A stretch of DNA of 64,000 nt, taken from Theobroma cacao. Lineage: Eukaryota > Streptophyta > Magnoliopsida > Malvales > Malvaceae. The stretch spans positions 14,071,323-14,135,322 of the forward strand of contig NC_030854.1 in assembly GCF_000208745.1 (NCBI RefSeq), written 5' to 3'. A model generated the notes under the pieces. That model made no database searches. It was given only the letters and a program-made list of their open reading frames with translations, and was not told the origin of the DNA. Of this stretch, positions 12,737-24,470 are shown one piece after another. Each line of letters starts with the position of its first letter. The stretch's first letter is position 1. The translations under genes were made by a program, and so were the position numbers.

Positions 12737-14343
12737 TGTGACAGAGGTTTTCCTTCATGTTAGGGCCATAATAAGGAGTTATTAAGTACTAATTTGATGA
12801 AGCCCATGGAACATAAAAGCCTTGCTAGAGAATTGTAAAGTTGTTACAATTATGAGATCACTATGCATCAAAGCCATGTCTTAAAATTGTTCCTAGTCAT
12901 TGCATTATCAAGACAAGGCATTGACAATGCTCAAAGACCAGTACATGTTAAGCCTCCTTACTTGAGAAGTAAGCAATTGATCTCATAGATTGAAGTATAT
13001 AGGATACTTATGGATAACATGTGGGTGCTTGTTAAAAAACAAGTTCACTGAACATGACCTACTATGAGAACTCCATTTGGTATTTCACTCAAGTGTCTAT
13101 GGAATATATTCTCATGTGATAGTCGTGCAACTAGTCCTCAGACTTGAGATAACAAGTCATCTTGTATGGGGAATGACATACTTTGATTTCACCCCTACGG
13201 GTTTATAAGCGACCAAATACCTAAACAGGGTATTTTTGGGTATGCCATGAAGCATGCGAAGGTGAATGAGTGGTCAAGAGAGGATTCAACACCCCAAGTG
13301 ATATGAGGGGATGTATCTCACTTGTTCTCAATTCTTAATTAACTTGTACAAAATCTTTGGTCAAAGCATGATGAATTTGAGGAAAGTTAGTTTCCTAAAT
13401 TCATAAGGTTAGTCATGAATTATGAGAACTAATATGGAGTGTAAAAAGTCGACACTGAGCCATGCTTTATGACATATCTGGGATATTTGATGAAAGGACC
13501 GTGTTGCACTAAAAAGCTTATCACTGAAGGGTTTTGTCAAACTCTTTAATTGACTCTCTAAAATTTGGGTTGTCATGATGTATTGCCAGATGCCACTCAT
13601 AATCTATAAATATAAATCAATTATCAAATTGATATTTGATTAGGATTTATATTTATTGCCAACATGTTAGAAGCCTAATAGATCACACACATTAAGTGAC
13701 ATGATTGGGATTAAATAAGGATAATTAATTAAGTTTAACTTAATTAGAATAGATCAAAATAAAGTGGGATATTAATTAAGTTCACAAATACTTAATTAAA
13801 TTAAAATACAACTGTTGTATTTTGGGTTACAACTTAGTTTGGCTATATAAATATATTATATTAGCAAACTAAAACTCTAAGCATCCAGCCACTTCTCAGC
13901 CGTTCCATAAAATAAGAAAAGAAAAATAGATTTCATTGTCTACAAAAATAAGATTCGACGAGAATTTTCGATTTTTTTGTTTTAGAAACAAAACTTGCTA
14001 GCACAAGTAAAAAATCCTACCTTTAAGAAGGTCTTACTCAGTCACTGTGTGGATTACTGTTAAAGGCCAAATACTTGGGTAGCTAAAGATTTGACAAATC
14101 CCAATGGTGAAAAAGCAAAGATTTTGATTTAATTGGCTCTTGATTACGATATCTAAAGCAAGGTATGTAACTCTTAAACTTATGAATGTTCATAACTAAT
14201 TTAAAAATTACATGAAAAACACAAACATTGATCTTGTAAGATTCAGTTGTTTCTCTGATTAAATGCTTGTTTATTTTTTCACTATGTTATAATTTTTATT
14301 TATTGATTATTTTCATATTTGAGCATGAGGTTGAATCCCAACA
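12737..14343 (+). repeat. Unclassified LTR-like block
   Basis: About 1.6 kb without credible coding sequence, between the Tekay LTR end (12731) and the Athila pol remnant. It has a strong plant-type TATA region (TATATAAATATATTATA near 13842-13858). Downstream there is an AAGCAAG|GTATGTAAC splice-donor-like site near 14161, and the block ends AATCCCAACA at 14343, all of which resemble an LTR. The left boundary is uncertain and no target duplication was found. It is probably a solo LTR of a Copia-type element, but I cannot place it in a family. Confidence 0.35.
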
Positions 14344-14344
14344 A

Positions 14345-14751
14345 TGTCACATTCTGATGGAACTTGAACACAATGCTTATTGGGCCATAAAAAAGTTGAC
14401 TTTTGATTGGAAGCTGCTAGTGAAAAGTGTTTGTTGCAATTGAATAAATTGGATGAGTTTAGATTTGATGTTTATGAAAATGTTAAGATCCACAAGGAAA
14501 AGATTAAAAAGTGGCATAATAGGAAGATTGTTGGGCACCATTTTGAGCTAGGCTAATATGTGCTTTTGTTTAACTCTCATTTGAAGCTTTTTCCAAGCAA
14601 GCTTAAATTGAGATGGTTGGACCCCTTCGTTGTTTCGAAGGTGTTCCCACATAGACCTATGGAAGTAATTGATGGAAAGACAAGTGAGAAGTTCAAGGTG
14701 AATAGGTAGTTATTGAAACATTATTTTGGAGGTGACATTGATCGTCAATGA
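14345..14751 (+). pseudogene. Athila-type pol, C-terminal integrase remnant
   Basis: Translated across frames, it gives the end of an Athila-lineage Ty3/gypsy integrase. It has a HxxMELEHNAYW block, then a region resembling KIHKEKIKKWHNRKI, then VLLFNSHLKLFPSKLKLRW, and an ending resembling VFPHRPMEVID followed by FKVN. The integrase inserts element cDNA into the chromosome; only its C-terminal DNA-binding part survives here, with no catalytic core. Lesions are one frameshift near 14405, a TAA near 14553 and a TAG near 14706. The left edge is abrupt, next to the LTR-like block ending at 14343, which suggests that block inserted into the Athila pol. Confidence 0.75.
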
Positions 14752-15116
14752 TCCTTAATTAGTCTTTCTGACCCCAATTGAACCAGAAAAAAAAGTTCAA
14801 TTGATGACTTTGAAGAAAGCACTACTTGGGAAGCAGCCTAAATTTTCAATACTTAGTCAATTTTTACTTTAGTGTGGTCCTTTTATTTCTCATTGTTATT
14901 TCAATTGCTATTACTATTATTTTTAAATTTTAGTTACTAATTTTTTCTTTTTCTCTTTTACATATTCTCTTTTTATTTTTACTTTATTTTATTTCTAAAA
15001 AAAAAAAAGAGAGAGCCTAGCACTGCGATGCTAGCCATCAAAGGTTTAGATGCTAGATCATCCCATACTAAAAGCCTAGATCAAGGCACTAGCACCGCGA
15101 CACCATGTCAGGCCCA
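14752..15116 (+). other. Athila-type 3' untranslated remnant
   Basis: Immediately after the integrase stop is the block around 14812-14842 reading 'GCACTACTTGGGAAGCAGCC'. It resembles the conserved segment that follows pol in Athila elements. A T-rich stretch, an A-run at 14997-15008 and GCACYGCGAYGCTAG-type motifs follow. No coding potential was seen. Confidence 0.5.
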
Positions 15117-16813
15117 TGTTCTCAAATTTAGTACACGCAAGTATACATATCGAACAAGTAATATAAACAGTAAGTGCAGAATTGTATCCCACGAGGATTT
15201 GCTTCTAATTCTTCACTAATTACTAAAATTATGATAAATTAATCTTATTCAAGTAACTCAATTTTGTAGATAATTAATTAAAACTAAATTCAAACAAAAA
15301 CTAAACCATTTAACAAGGACTAAGAATTCACTACAAAAAGGTAATAAATTAAAACCTAGGATTATGGGTTCATTCAACATTTTATTTGATACCAACTTCT
15401 CTTATTATTTAGATTCATGGATGATTTTGCTAACCTAGAATCCAAACTATGCACAAGTCTCTGTCAAGATGCTTGTACAAATACCTAACTTAATTTGGTC
15501 ACTATATGTCTACAAAAATCAATTAAATAAGGCTCATTAAGCTAGTGTTCTAATTTAGCTATGTATGGCATTTAGGTGTTTGTCTACCCTAATTGCGAAT
15601 CAAATCACTTAAGTGACATGAACATACATTATTCAAAGCCTAGTCTAATCTAAAATTACTCTATCGAGTCTCATCTGGATTAACAACTCATTCAATTATG
15701 AGCTAGACAATTAAAAGCATTAAGAACCTATTTGAATAAGCAAAATTATACCCATTCATAGTAAAAAAAGAGAAACAAATATTCAGATTACATGTTGAAA
15801 TCCACCACAATCCTAAAAAGATAATTTAGGTCATCATAACTAATGAAAACATTGTCCAAAGAAAAGTATCCATTAAACCAAGTCAAAGAAAATAAGAAAA
15901 ACTAATGATTGAAGCTTTTGATCTCAATTCACTCTCAAATTCTCTTGCTTTCTTGCTTTGTTTTTGATTTTTTTTTCTCTAGAATAGTTGCTTGTCATCC
16001 TCCCTTAAAAACTTCTGAAAAAGGCTTTTTAAATATGCTCCAAAAACCCTATCTTCAAAATTTTCGTCAAAAATTTTATTTATGGATATGTCTCTAGCAC
16101 TATAGCCATGCCTGCCTAGGCACTGCTGTGCTATGATCACTAGTTTAGTGTTGTGCATGTTGGCTTTGTGGCACCATGGTGCCACTTTCCTCAGTGCCAT
16201 AACTGTCCACTTTCGGGATTTTGTATGAGCCACTTCATTTCACCAATGCTACAGTGCTCTACTCTCTAGATTTTGTATGATGCATGGTGTATCCTAGTGC
16301 TGCAGCCTTTAGCAACATGAGGCCGCGACCTTCATTCCTTTGTGCTGCCTTGAGCAGAACTACAGCAATCTAGCTTATTTCAGTACAATTTACATCTCGA
16401 TCTATTCTGAACTGGGTGAAGTGATAAACTTGAAAGTTGTAGGCCTGTCTATTATCTTTCCAATGGTTAAGAATCACGTCAATTGAATTTCATTATCTCA
16501 AGTTATTCTTGGAATACTTCAGCATGTATGAATGAAGCCTTCACCATACTTGCACGGTTTTTCATCAAATGAAACTTTCTTATAAAGTTTCATACAAAAT
16601 CAATAAGAGAAATCAACAATACTATTCTCAAATTAATTTTTTAAAAAATAACATAAGATTAAACTAAAATAACTTAAATTAAACAACTCAACATGTAATC
16701 AAACTTAATTAAGAAAAACACCTAAATACAAAAATTCGAACCTAAAATCTCAAATACCTAGCTACTTAAGCCCCCAAAATATGTCAAAATAACTCTATAT
16801 ACTAGAGTTATCA
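15117..16813 (-). repeat. Athila-like LTR (3' LTR), minus orientation
   Basis: In minus sense it begins TGATAACTCTAG at 16813, beside a polypurine tract, and ends near 15117 after a segment with GCAAGTATAC and TCCCACGAGGA (plus-strand reading), which is typical of LTR ends of this group. The length is about 1.7 kb. The segment 16090-16340 carries degenerate GCACYRYGRTGCY-type repeats. The left boundary is approximate because no PBS or target duplication marks it. Confidence 0.6.
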
Positions 16814-16826
16814 CACCCCCAAACTT
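16814..16826 (-). other. Polypurine tract
   Basis: In minus sense AAGTTTGGGGGTG directly precedes the LTR start TGATAACT. It would prime plus-strand DNA synthesis. The same tract adjoins the sister LTR at 44400-44412. Confidence 0.65.
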
Positions 16827-18013
16827 AAGATTTTGATAGTCCTCGAGCAAAACATAAACTAAAATGTAATAACCTAAATGAAGAAAACACTTAACTAGAA
16901 ATCAATTAGACCAACTCAACTACCAGCTTTAATATCCTTACAAGTAACTTCATAATCTCAATTATAAGCAACATACAAATATTATTCAAGTTCATGTTCA
17001 ATTCAAGTGCAAGCTCATCATCATATGGATTTCTTTGTGTGTGTGCAATCTTTTCACCTTGAACATCATACAATTCGGATAAGTTTATACGCATGCAAAA
17101 TTTAAATTATTATTGGAATTCCATAAGTTTGCTTTACATCTCTCTCTTCGCTAATGTAGACTAATACTAAGTTAAGGATCAATATGACTTTATTAAGCTA
17201 GCAGTATATGGCTAGGGTTAAGGTAGGATATAGAATATTATGTGGCTCAAATCACCCTGAACACATAGTCATTCTAGAACTTATTTCAAGCTTGATTTTC
17301 CTTCACCAAGTATATCCCTTTTTCATCAAATTTTTCTGGTGTTCAACACTTCCTTCTTTTTATTCTTTTGTTTTTCTTCCCTTATTCTTTTTCTCAATTT
17401 CACATCCTTAACTTATTTCTTTTATTGGGAAGTGAGATGAATACAATCATATTTTTGAACTTCTCATCATTGTTCATTTTCACTACCTTTTTCATTATCT
17501 AGCTCATTTAATTTCCTAAATTGACTTATGCACTTAGAAATGGGAGATGCAAAAATTGGAATTTTTATGTGAAGGTTTAGGCTAATAATCAAATGTTAAA
17601 ACAAAGGAAAGTTACATTAGGCTTAAAGGGGTAAACTAAGGATAAATTATGTAATGGTAGGCTAAAAAGGTTCAATTGGTCTAAAGATGGCCTAAATCGT
17701 CTACTTAACTAAGTATAACCTATGATTTTGCCTCGAGAGAGAATCAAACAAATTCTAGAACTCAATAAATAATTAAAAAATTTACATTCACATAAACCTT
17801 CTCTAAATAAGTACAATGAATCTAAACAAAAGACAAGGTGCTCAAGTTGTAGAAATCTCATCCTAACAATGAGGCTTAGCATAAGAATTTAGATAATACT
17901 CAAACAATATTCACATGTTTCAAAGAATGACAATAAGAATATAACTATGTTTTCATCATTGGATAGATAAATTAAAAGAAATTGACAAAATTAAATCTAG
18001 CTCAAGTTAAAAA
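16827..18013 (-). other. Athila-like internal 3' spacer
   Basis: Non-coding spacer between the envelope-position ORF and the polypurine tract. Related copies lie at 44413-45190 plus 56187-56447 (same strand) and at 41576-42658 (opposite strand). Shared landmarks are a GTCCTCGAGCAAAA-type motif next to the PPT, a CTCGAGAGAGAATC block near 17734, and a CACACA/GTGTGT stretch near 17037. Confidence 0.6.
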
Positions 18014-18910
18014 CTATAACCATAATAAACATAAAGCATAAAACTGAAAATTCCCCCCAAACTTGAAAATAACATTGTCTTCAATGTTATGAAAAGTAAG
18101 GAAAAGGAATACAGCTTCACTAGCCTTTGACCTCCATAACTCATTGTCCTTGTCATCTTTATTCTGGTCCTCCACTGTTGGATCATTTAGCAAAGTGGGA
18201 AAAATAGCCAAATCCATGCTAACATGCTCAGCATACACCCCCATCATCTGCTTAATTGACCGTATACATGATGCATGATGGTCCATTCGAAGTTCAAGCC
18301 TTTCTAGCCTCTGAGACATGGAAAAATACCAAGCTTGCCTCTACGGTGGAGGATGATGTGGAGCTAAGGAAGAACTTCCTCCAACAGCCAAATACTCTCG
18401 AGCAAAAAACTTATGCATAATGCCCGCATCTAAATGAGCTTTAAGATGCAAAATTTCTTCATTTTTGTCCCAACTCACTCTCATTTTCTTGCACCAGGCT
18501 GTGATCAAAGACGGATACCAAAGTCCATCACGTGACGAGTGAGCAGCTTGAACAATGCTATTGAACACCCTTTGACCCACATTGATCAACATTCTACAAA
18601 AAATTGCATACAATAAAATGGTTTTAGCCGTAATCAAGTAACTCAGATGCTTCATAAGGAGTAATCTTGTTGCCAAAAAATGATAACAGAGCTTATGTTC
18701 ATTTTTCATGATACTGGCTTTAAAAGACATGAGCATACCTTTATTCATCTTCCACTCGACACCCTCATTACAAAACACTCCAATAACTCCATCCAAGTCA
18801 ATATTGCTAGCCAAAAATTATCCATACTCACCACTTTTAATATCAAGTAAATTGTAGAATTGATTAATCATTTGACTATCAAAGTGTACTTGACATGCTC
18901 TGACAAAAAC
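18014..18910 (-). pseudogene. Envelope-position ORF of Athila-like element ('putative plant transposon protein' type)
   Basis: One minus-strand frame runs from about 18910 to 18014 and is broken by TAA at 18820-18818 and TAG at 18340-18338. The order of motifs is: FVRACQVHFDSQMINQFYNL, a central VEWKMN block, the LATRLLLMKH segment, a hydrophobic LLYAIFC patch, and LWYPSLITAWCKK. This matches the layout of the plant retroelement family annotated as 'putative plant transposon protein' (PF20167, from memory). After the TAG the same frame continues with a probable coiled coil (SQRLERLELRMDHHASCI). These proteins lie downstream of pol, in the position of envelope, and their function is not established. 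The two stops make it a pseudogene, although the frame is otherwise intact. Confidence 0.6.
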
Positions 18911-18957
18911 CTACCCATTCTCATGTTTAGCAACGTTGGCATAAGTGTGAGTTGAGA

Positions 18958-19180
18958 TACACTTGGCTATGTATGGCAACGTAACTTAATTAGGTCACTA
19001 CATGGCATAAGCACAAGTTGAGATACGCTTGGCTATGTATGGCAACTTAACTTAATTGGGTCACTATATGTTTATAGTAATCAATTAAATAAGGTCTATT
19101 AAGCTAGTATTCTAATTTGGCTATATATGGTATTTAGATGTATGTCTACCCTAATTGCAAATCAGATCACCTAAGCTACT
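18958..19180 (-). repeat. Athila-like LTR fragment with internal tandem duplication
   Basis: Matches by eye the LTR segment around 15480-15610 (shared TCACTATATG, CTATGTATGG and GTCTACCCTAATTG strings) in the same orientation. It is the probable remnant of the 5' LTR of the truncated element whose 3' LTR is 15117-16813. A unit of about 65 bp is tandemly duplicated (roughly 18960-19086). Confidence 0.55.
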
Positions 19181-19789
19181 GTGTATGTTATCCATGTAAA
19201 ATGCCAAACATAAGCTACTTTAACATAACATGTTCATAATCCATAAACATAATCAAATCCATAAATATAAACATATGATCGACTCATCAACAGAACATGA
19301 CCAACCCTCTAGGCATCAAATGGCTGCTAAACTCCTACCAAAGAATGAAGATCAAACACTAGTTTCTACCAAAATGCTATCACTGATCTGCAACAAAATA
19401 AAAGGGGAAAACAATGTGTGAGTTAAAAAGACTCTATGAATGGATACGGGAAGGGGACAAGCTAGGGGATAAAAGTGTTTCATAATCATGTACTTATAAC
19501 CTCATGCCATTTATACTTAATTTTAAACTTTAACCTCATGAAACATAGTTTTTAAACATATTTAGATAGCATATGTGATGTAAACAAGAGTGAATAACCA
19601 CTATAAAACCTTTTTACCTTTGAAAAGTTTTCAAACAAGCCAATACGTACAATTTTAAAACTCATCTATCAATAGATGATGAACATCTATTGATAGATTG
19701 GAAGCAAAAGGCTTTCCATGGCATTCTGTATGTTATTTACCAATAGATGGAGCATCTTTTCCCATTCCTCTATGCCATGACCTCTACCG
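19181..19789. other. Unassigned AT-rich sequence with a perfect hairpin
   Basis: No convincing gene or element boundaries. The only clear structure is the inverted repeat at 19664-19698. A GAGTTAAAAAGACTC-like string near 19420 and the base composition suggest LTR debris. Confidence 0.4.
19664..19698. repeat. Perfect 15-bp inverted repeat with 5-nt loop
   Basis: ATCTATCAATAGATG (19664-19678), loop ATGAA, then its exact reverse complement (19684-19698). A further CAATAGATG copy lies at about 19742, so the motif may be the remains of a repeat array. Confidence 0.85.
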
Positions 19790-20147
19790 AGCCCAACAAA
19801 TTTCACAATACCATAGAGGATGGAGCATCTTGAACACTAAATGGGGCATTAGGCGAGTGTAATAGGGTAATGGAGTAAATGTTCTGAGCTTGTGCTCATC
19901 GTATGGTGATGGACATGTCCAACTTTCCATCCATGCCAAAAAATCCTACATTGATGATGAGAAGGAGGATGAAGAGGAGTAAATCATAGAAGTATTCTCT
20001 TCTTCACTTTTAGTAACATTGGGGGCAATGTTAGCTTTAAGTTTGGGGGGCAAAGTTTAAGTTTTAAACTTTGCATTTTATGTTTTTAAGATTCAAGTTT
20101 AGTTAGTTTGTTAGCTTTTATTTTTTGCATGTTTTTGGAAAACCTTA
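19790..20147 (+). pseudogene. Athila-like ORF tail and 3' spacer, plus orientation
   Basis: A frame ends in an acidic tail (DDEKEDEEE then TAA near 19980). It is followed by the AACATTGGGGGCAATG and AAGTTTGGGGG blocks near 20009-20050 that follow the last ORF in Athila-like elements. Interrupted at 20148 by a solo LTR; the sequence resumes at 23136. The upstream part of the ORF is unrecognisable. Confidence 0.45.
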
Positions 20148-23135
20148 TGTCAAGCCCATCTCTACAATATGTTTATTATGCCATTCCTACATAAGAATGC
20201 ATGTTTGCTTACTTGGGTACCTCGAAAATCGTTAAAGGACGGTAATGGACCAAATGGTACAATTAAGTTTAATTAAGCCTCGAACTAGTCCAAATAGAGA
20301 TTTTAAGATGAAATTAAGAATTTTAAAACCCTAGAATAACTTAAAATGGTGATTCAGAGTTCGAAGACCGATTTGGAGTCAAATTGGAATTTTCATGACC
20401 TAAGGGTAAAATGGTCATTTTGCCACCCGAGGTTAAGATGTGAGTGTTGGATGAAATTTTTGACTAAGATTGATCATTTGGAGTATAATTTGAGTTTGAG
20501 AAGTGAAAAATTTTAATTTCAATATTTTTCGAGCATAAGGGTAAAATAGTCATTTTGCCATCCTAAGGCAGAATTGTAATTTTACACCACCCAACACTTG
20601 TCCAGCACATGAATTTTACCAAATATTATCATGGATAATTGAGGAAATTTATACGGTGGAGAGAGATTGCTTAATGGGTAAGTATGACACATGGACCAAT
20701 GGAATGGTGACATGTGTCAAATTTTCATCCATTTATTATTCAGCTTAAAAATCAACACAAAATCAGCCCATTTCTCTTCATATGGCCGGCCAAAGGAAGA
20801 ACAAAGGAAAAAAAGAAGAACAAAAACCCTACGTGGAAAAATTCAAGGTAAAAGTGCGAAAATTCAAGGAAACAAGTGAAAAAAGGTAAGATTTTTCAAT
20901 TCTAGCTTGTGATCTACCTTTCCTATGCATTTTTTTCATTTTCCATGGTTGAGAATCAAGTTTGCATAAGGATACCCTTGCTAGCCGGACATGGGGGGAG
21001 GAGTTTTGAACTTGGATTTGGTTAGATTTCAATGTATTTTAGTGTTTTTAGTTAGTTAGTGATGTGTAGCATGAAAATCAAGCTAGAAAAATTCATGTTC
21101 TTCCATCACCCATCATTGGCCGAATCCTCCATGTAGAATATTGATGATGATTTTTATTTTATTTCAAGTAATTTGGTTAGGAATTAGTGATTTATGGTGT
21201 GAGAATCAAGCTTGAAAAATTATAGTGTTAATGCACCCACCATGGCTGAATTTTCCAAGAGAAAATGTGAGGATGATTTTGCCATATTTCAAGCTATGTA
21301 ATTTCTGTTTGATGATTTGGGGTATTGGGGAGAAAAATGGAATTATTTGGAGTTAAATTGGACATATTGGCCAATTAATCGAGTGATAGATTGAATTAGG
21401 CCAATATCGTTTTATTTAGGTACATAATTGAATTTATATTGAACACCGTATTTAAATAGTTACCCGAGTATTTCACATCCCATTTCATGCATTAGTATAA
21501 AGCCTGTATTGGTTTTATAACAATTTAGCACAAATGTAGTAAATGGCTTATTGTGCATTATGTCTAGGTGGTAAGCATTTTGGCAAAAGTAAAGAGATAG
21601 TACCCAAGGATCAAGAATCGAAGTATTAAAAATTCGACTCCTGAAATAGTGAGTAACCTTACTATCATCTTAATTATCTAAAGTGGTTTTTATCCGATTT
21701 TGTGATTTTATGGAAAATGAGTTAAATGGTAAATCTTTGTGTTTTGTAATTAAAATGTGATTTAATGAAATGATTTTATAACATTGTCTTGAAATGAAAT
21801 GATGGTTTGAAAATAGAGTAATTGGATACCGTTTTCATGTGTTGAAAATTCATGGTTTGAATCGAATGGCTTATGATAATATTTGCATGAATGGCTGAAT
21901 TGGTATTTGTGTTTAAATATATGAACTGTGTATTTAGCCTTGAGAGGTTGGATTGTGATATAATTGCCATGTCATGCGGTTGAGATTTTATTGAATTAGT
22001 GGGTTTAGCTTGCTGCAGTGGGCGAGTTTCGTGGACCAGCCTATTAGAGGGGCACGGTAACCGCATTATATTCTTACCTCAATCGGAGAGGCGTGTAGAG
22101 TAACTCCCGAGGTACAACTTTAGAGTTCACTTCACGCCAAACCACCACATGAGGGTGAACTCAGCCAACGCCAAGGAATGACTATGTTTTCAAAATAAAA
22201 ACATGATTTATGCGTACATGACTTTTTAACAGCCTTGGCGGACTCGGTTGGGATAGCTCCAGGCCAAGGTATCCCTGATAACTGAGTATGAAAATGATTT
22301 TGGCACGAACCAAAGTTTTAAGAAATTCATAAGCCACGTTGATTACTCAATTTATATGAATTGATTTTATTTGGTTGAAATGAGTTGAAAGGTGATGAAT
22401 TACAATATGATGATCTATTTTAATCTGTCTCCATTTACTCAGTTTTAGATATTTTAGATGGTATTTGTTTACTCACTGGGATTATATAATCTCACCACCC
22501 TCCTTTTCACCCTTTTCGAGCTCAGGATAGTCGGTAGATAGCTCACTTTGTTGAGGGCTACAGTTGGACTTGCATCCTAAAAAACTGTAGGTTTATCGCT
22601 TTTGATACTTTTGATCGTTTGTGGGCCCACATGTCACTGTAAATTAAATCTTATGCTTTGGTTATCTGTATTACAGTATGTATGAATTTATTTAGCTTTT
22701 ACGCTACAAAAATTTTTTACCGTTAACTCTATAAATATTATTTTATAAAAAAAAAGAATATTTTATTAAATATTTTTATTATATTCAAATAGTCATAATT
22801 TCATTTTAAATGAAGGTTTTAGACGTTTAAACTTATTTTTGATTATGAATTATGTGTTTTATACTCGCATACTACATTTTTAGCTAGTTTCGAGATTTTT
22901 GAGGAAAAATGACCAAAATGCCCCTGTGAGACAGAAATCATTTTTTCAAATTGATTTAAGTTGGAAATAGCTTAAAATCTTTTGGAACATAATATTTGGC
23001 AACGGTTACTCACACGGGGAATGAGAAATTGATATTAAAGCCTTGTGGGGTTTCGGTTGATATTTCGGATAATGAGTGTTGATCGGGACACCACGACGAT
23101 TGTCACGGGCTCAAGGTGAGTACCGGGTCGTGACA
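20148..23135 (+). repeat. Solo LTR, Tekay family, perfect target duplication
   Basis: 2988 bp from TGTCAAGC to CGTGACA. The flanking 5-mers are identical: CCTTA at 20143-20147 and at 23136-23140. It has no internal sequence. Promoter landmarks in LTR sense are AAACCCTA at 20824-20831 and the donor-like AAAAG|GTAAGA with its GT at 20886. The intact duplication supports loss of the internal region by unequal recombination between the two LTRs of a single insertion. Confidence 0.95.
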
Positions 23136-23226
23136 CCTTAGCTATAATTAGTTGCATCAATTTCTTTGTTTCACTATCCAATGATGAAAACTAGTTATCT
23201 TCTTATCCTTTTCTCTTAGTGAATGT
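23136..23226 (+). other. Short Athila-like spacer fragment between two insertions
   Basis: Ninety-one bases joining the solo LTR to the Copia element. The segment with CTATCCAATGATGAAAAC is the reverse complement of the spacer near 17945-17965, so it belongs to the plus-strand Athila-like element that continues at 41571. Confidence 0.5.
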
Positions 23227-24412
23227 TGTTGGCTCCATAAGTTTTTGTTGATAACAAAACATTCCCATTCATTAATATCTAACTATCTACTTCAGTGTGC
23301 AGGATAAAAATGTATGTAAATAATAAATTAATGACTGGAAAGCAAACATCAAAACTCGTCACAATAATGAGTTACAAATGAGTTATAAACAGAAGTCTCT
23401 TGGTCAGATAACCAAGGGAGTTAATTAGCTAAAGTCCAAGGGTGAAATTGACTGCTTCAAGATAGTAAGCTTTTAATCAGTTAAAATCTTACTTAATCGA
23501 TTAACGGAGTAAAGCAGATTACGAGACAGAGAAGACTTAATCAACTAAGAAGTATGGTTAGCTAGCTAAAAGCTCACAGTCAAAATTTGGATGGCCAGAT
23601 AGAGAAGAGTTAATCGATTAAGAAGTATGGTTAGCTAGCTAAAAGCTCACTATCTGAGAATTTCAATTTGAAAGCTTGAAGACAAACTAACAGCTAGAAT
23701 AGACCCTAAACTCTTTCCAACAGTCTAATGCTGTCAACTTCCATCACAATTGATTTTTCAAGTATAAAAGACATTTCCAACAGCTAAGAAATACACAAGA
23801 TGCTTCCAAGGACAAAAATAGCCCAAAAATAGTAAAAATTCTCTCAATCCTTCTTGCACTTCACTCAATTCTTTGTAATAGAGCTTAACACTTCATCTTG
23901 TATCATTTAGATTAGGTTAGTGATCCTAGGTACTTCTTCATATCTATACTCCTTGATTACTTAGAGTGTGCGAGGCATTCTAAAGGGATTAATCAAGCTT
24001 GGTTTAGCTTGATTGTTGTTATAGGTTTTAACTTAGCTTTAGAAAAGTTAGTTTTGGGTTTTGGTTGATCTTGGGAACAACCAGTGTTAAAGGTTGTGGC
24101 TGAGCTTGTGAAAAGCCATTGTAAAAGCTTGGTGGAAGCTTAAGAATTCCACCGATTTTAGTGATTTGGTTCAAAAATCCTTGATTGAAAGATCAAGGTA
24201 GTGGCTGTAAGTTAAAAAGACCAAACCATTATAAATCTTTGAGCATTATCTATCCTCTTTTATTTTTCATTTCACTTTTCTTTAAATGATTCTTTCATCA
24301 TGTATTTAACTTCTCATCATTGACCTTTAACTAGCTTCTAATTAGAAATTAAGCGTAGTGACATTCAAAAAGTGTTATTCACCCCCTCTAGCACACATCT
24401 TTGGGACCAAGA
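23227..24412 (+). repeat. 5' LTR of the Sirevirus-type element
   Basis: 1186 bp. The 3' copy ends CCAACA; this copy ends CCAAGA through one substitution. There is a TATA box TATAAAAG at 23763-23770. Upstream are two copies of a unit of about 75 bp carrying the 12-bp palindrome TTAGCTAGCTAA (near 23568 and 23631), followed by AAAGCTCA. The 3' LTR has three such units. The palindromes lie in the presumed U3, where enhancer elements would act. Confidence 0.88.
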
Positions 24413-24414
24413 AG

Positions 24415-24426
24415 TTGTATCAAAGC
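24415..24426 (+). other. Primer-binding site (initiator tRNA-Met type)
   Basis: TTGTATCAAAGC follows the 5' LTR by two bases and matches TGGTATCAGAGC at 10 of 12 positions. Confidence 0.7.
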
Positions 24427-24470
24427 CTAACCCTCATTCTTAAGGCTTAACATTCTCAGTGAAGATCTAA

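Noticed and set aside
12737..14343. Possible promoter and first exon of a host gene (good TATA and GTATGT donor).
   Set aside because: No open frame of note and the end resembles an LTR terminus; kept only as an LTR-like block.
15979..16233. An 84-codon minus-strand ORF and a 62-codon plus-strand ORF.
   Set aside because: Both lie inside the Athila-like LTR in low-complexity sequence, with no recognisable domain.
18014..18910. Possible host gene on the minus strand.
   Set aside because: Motifs match the retroelement envelope-position family; it is flanked by an LTR fragment and by a spacer, PPT and LTR in the right order, and carries stops.
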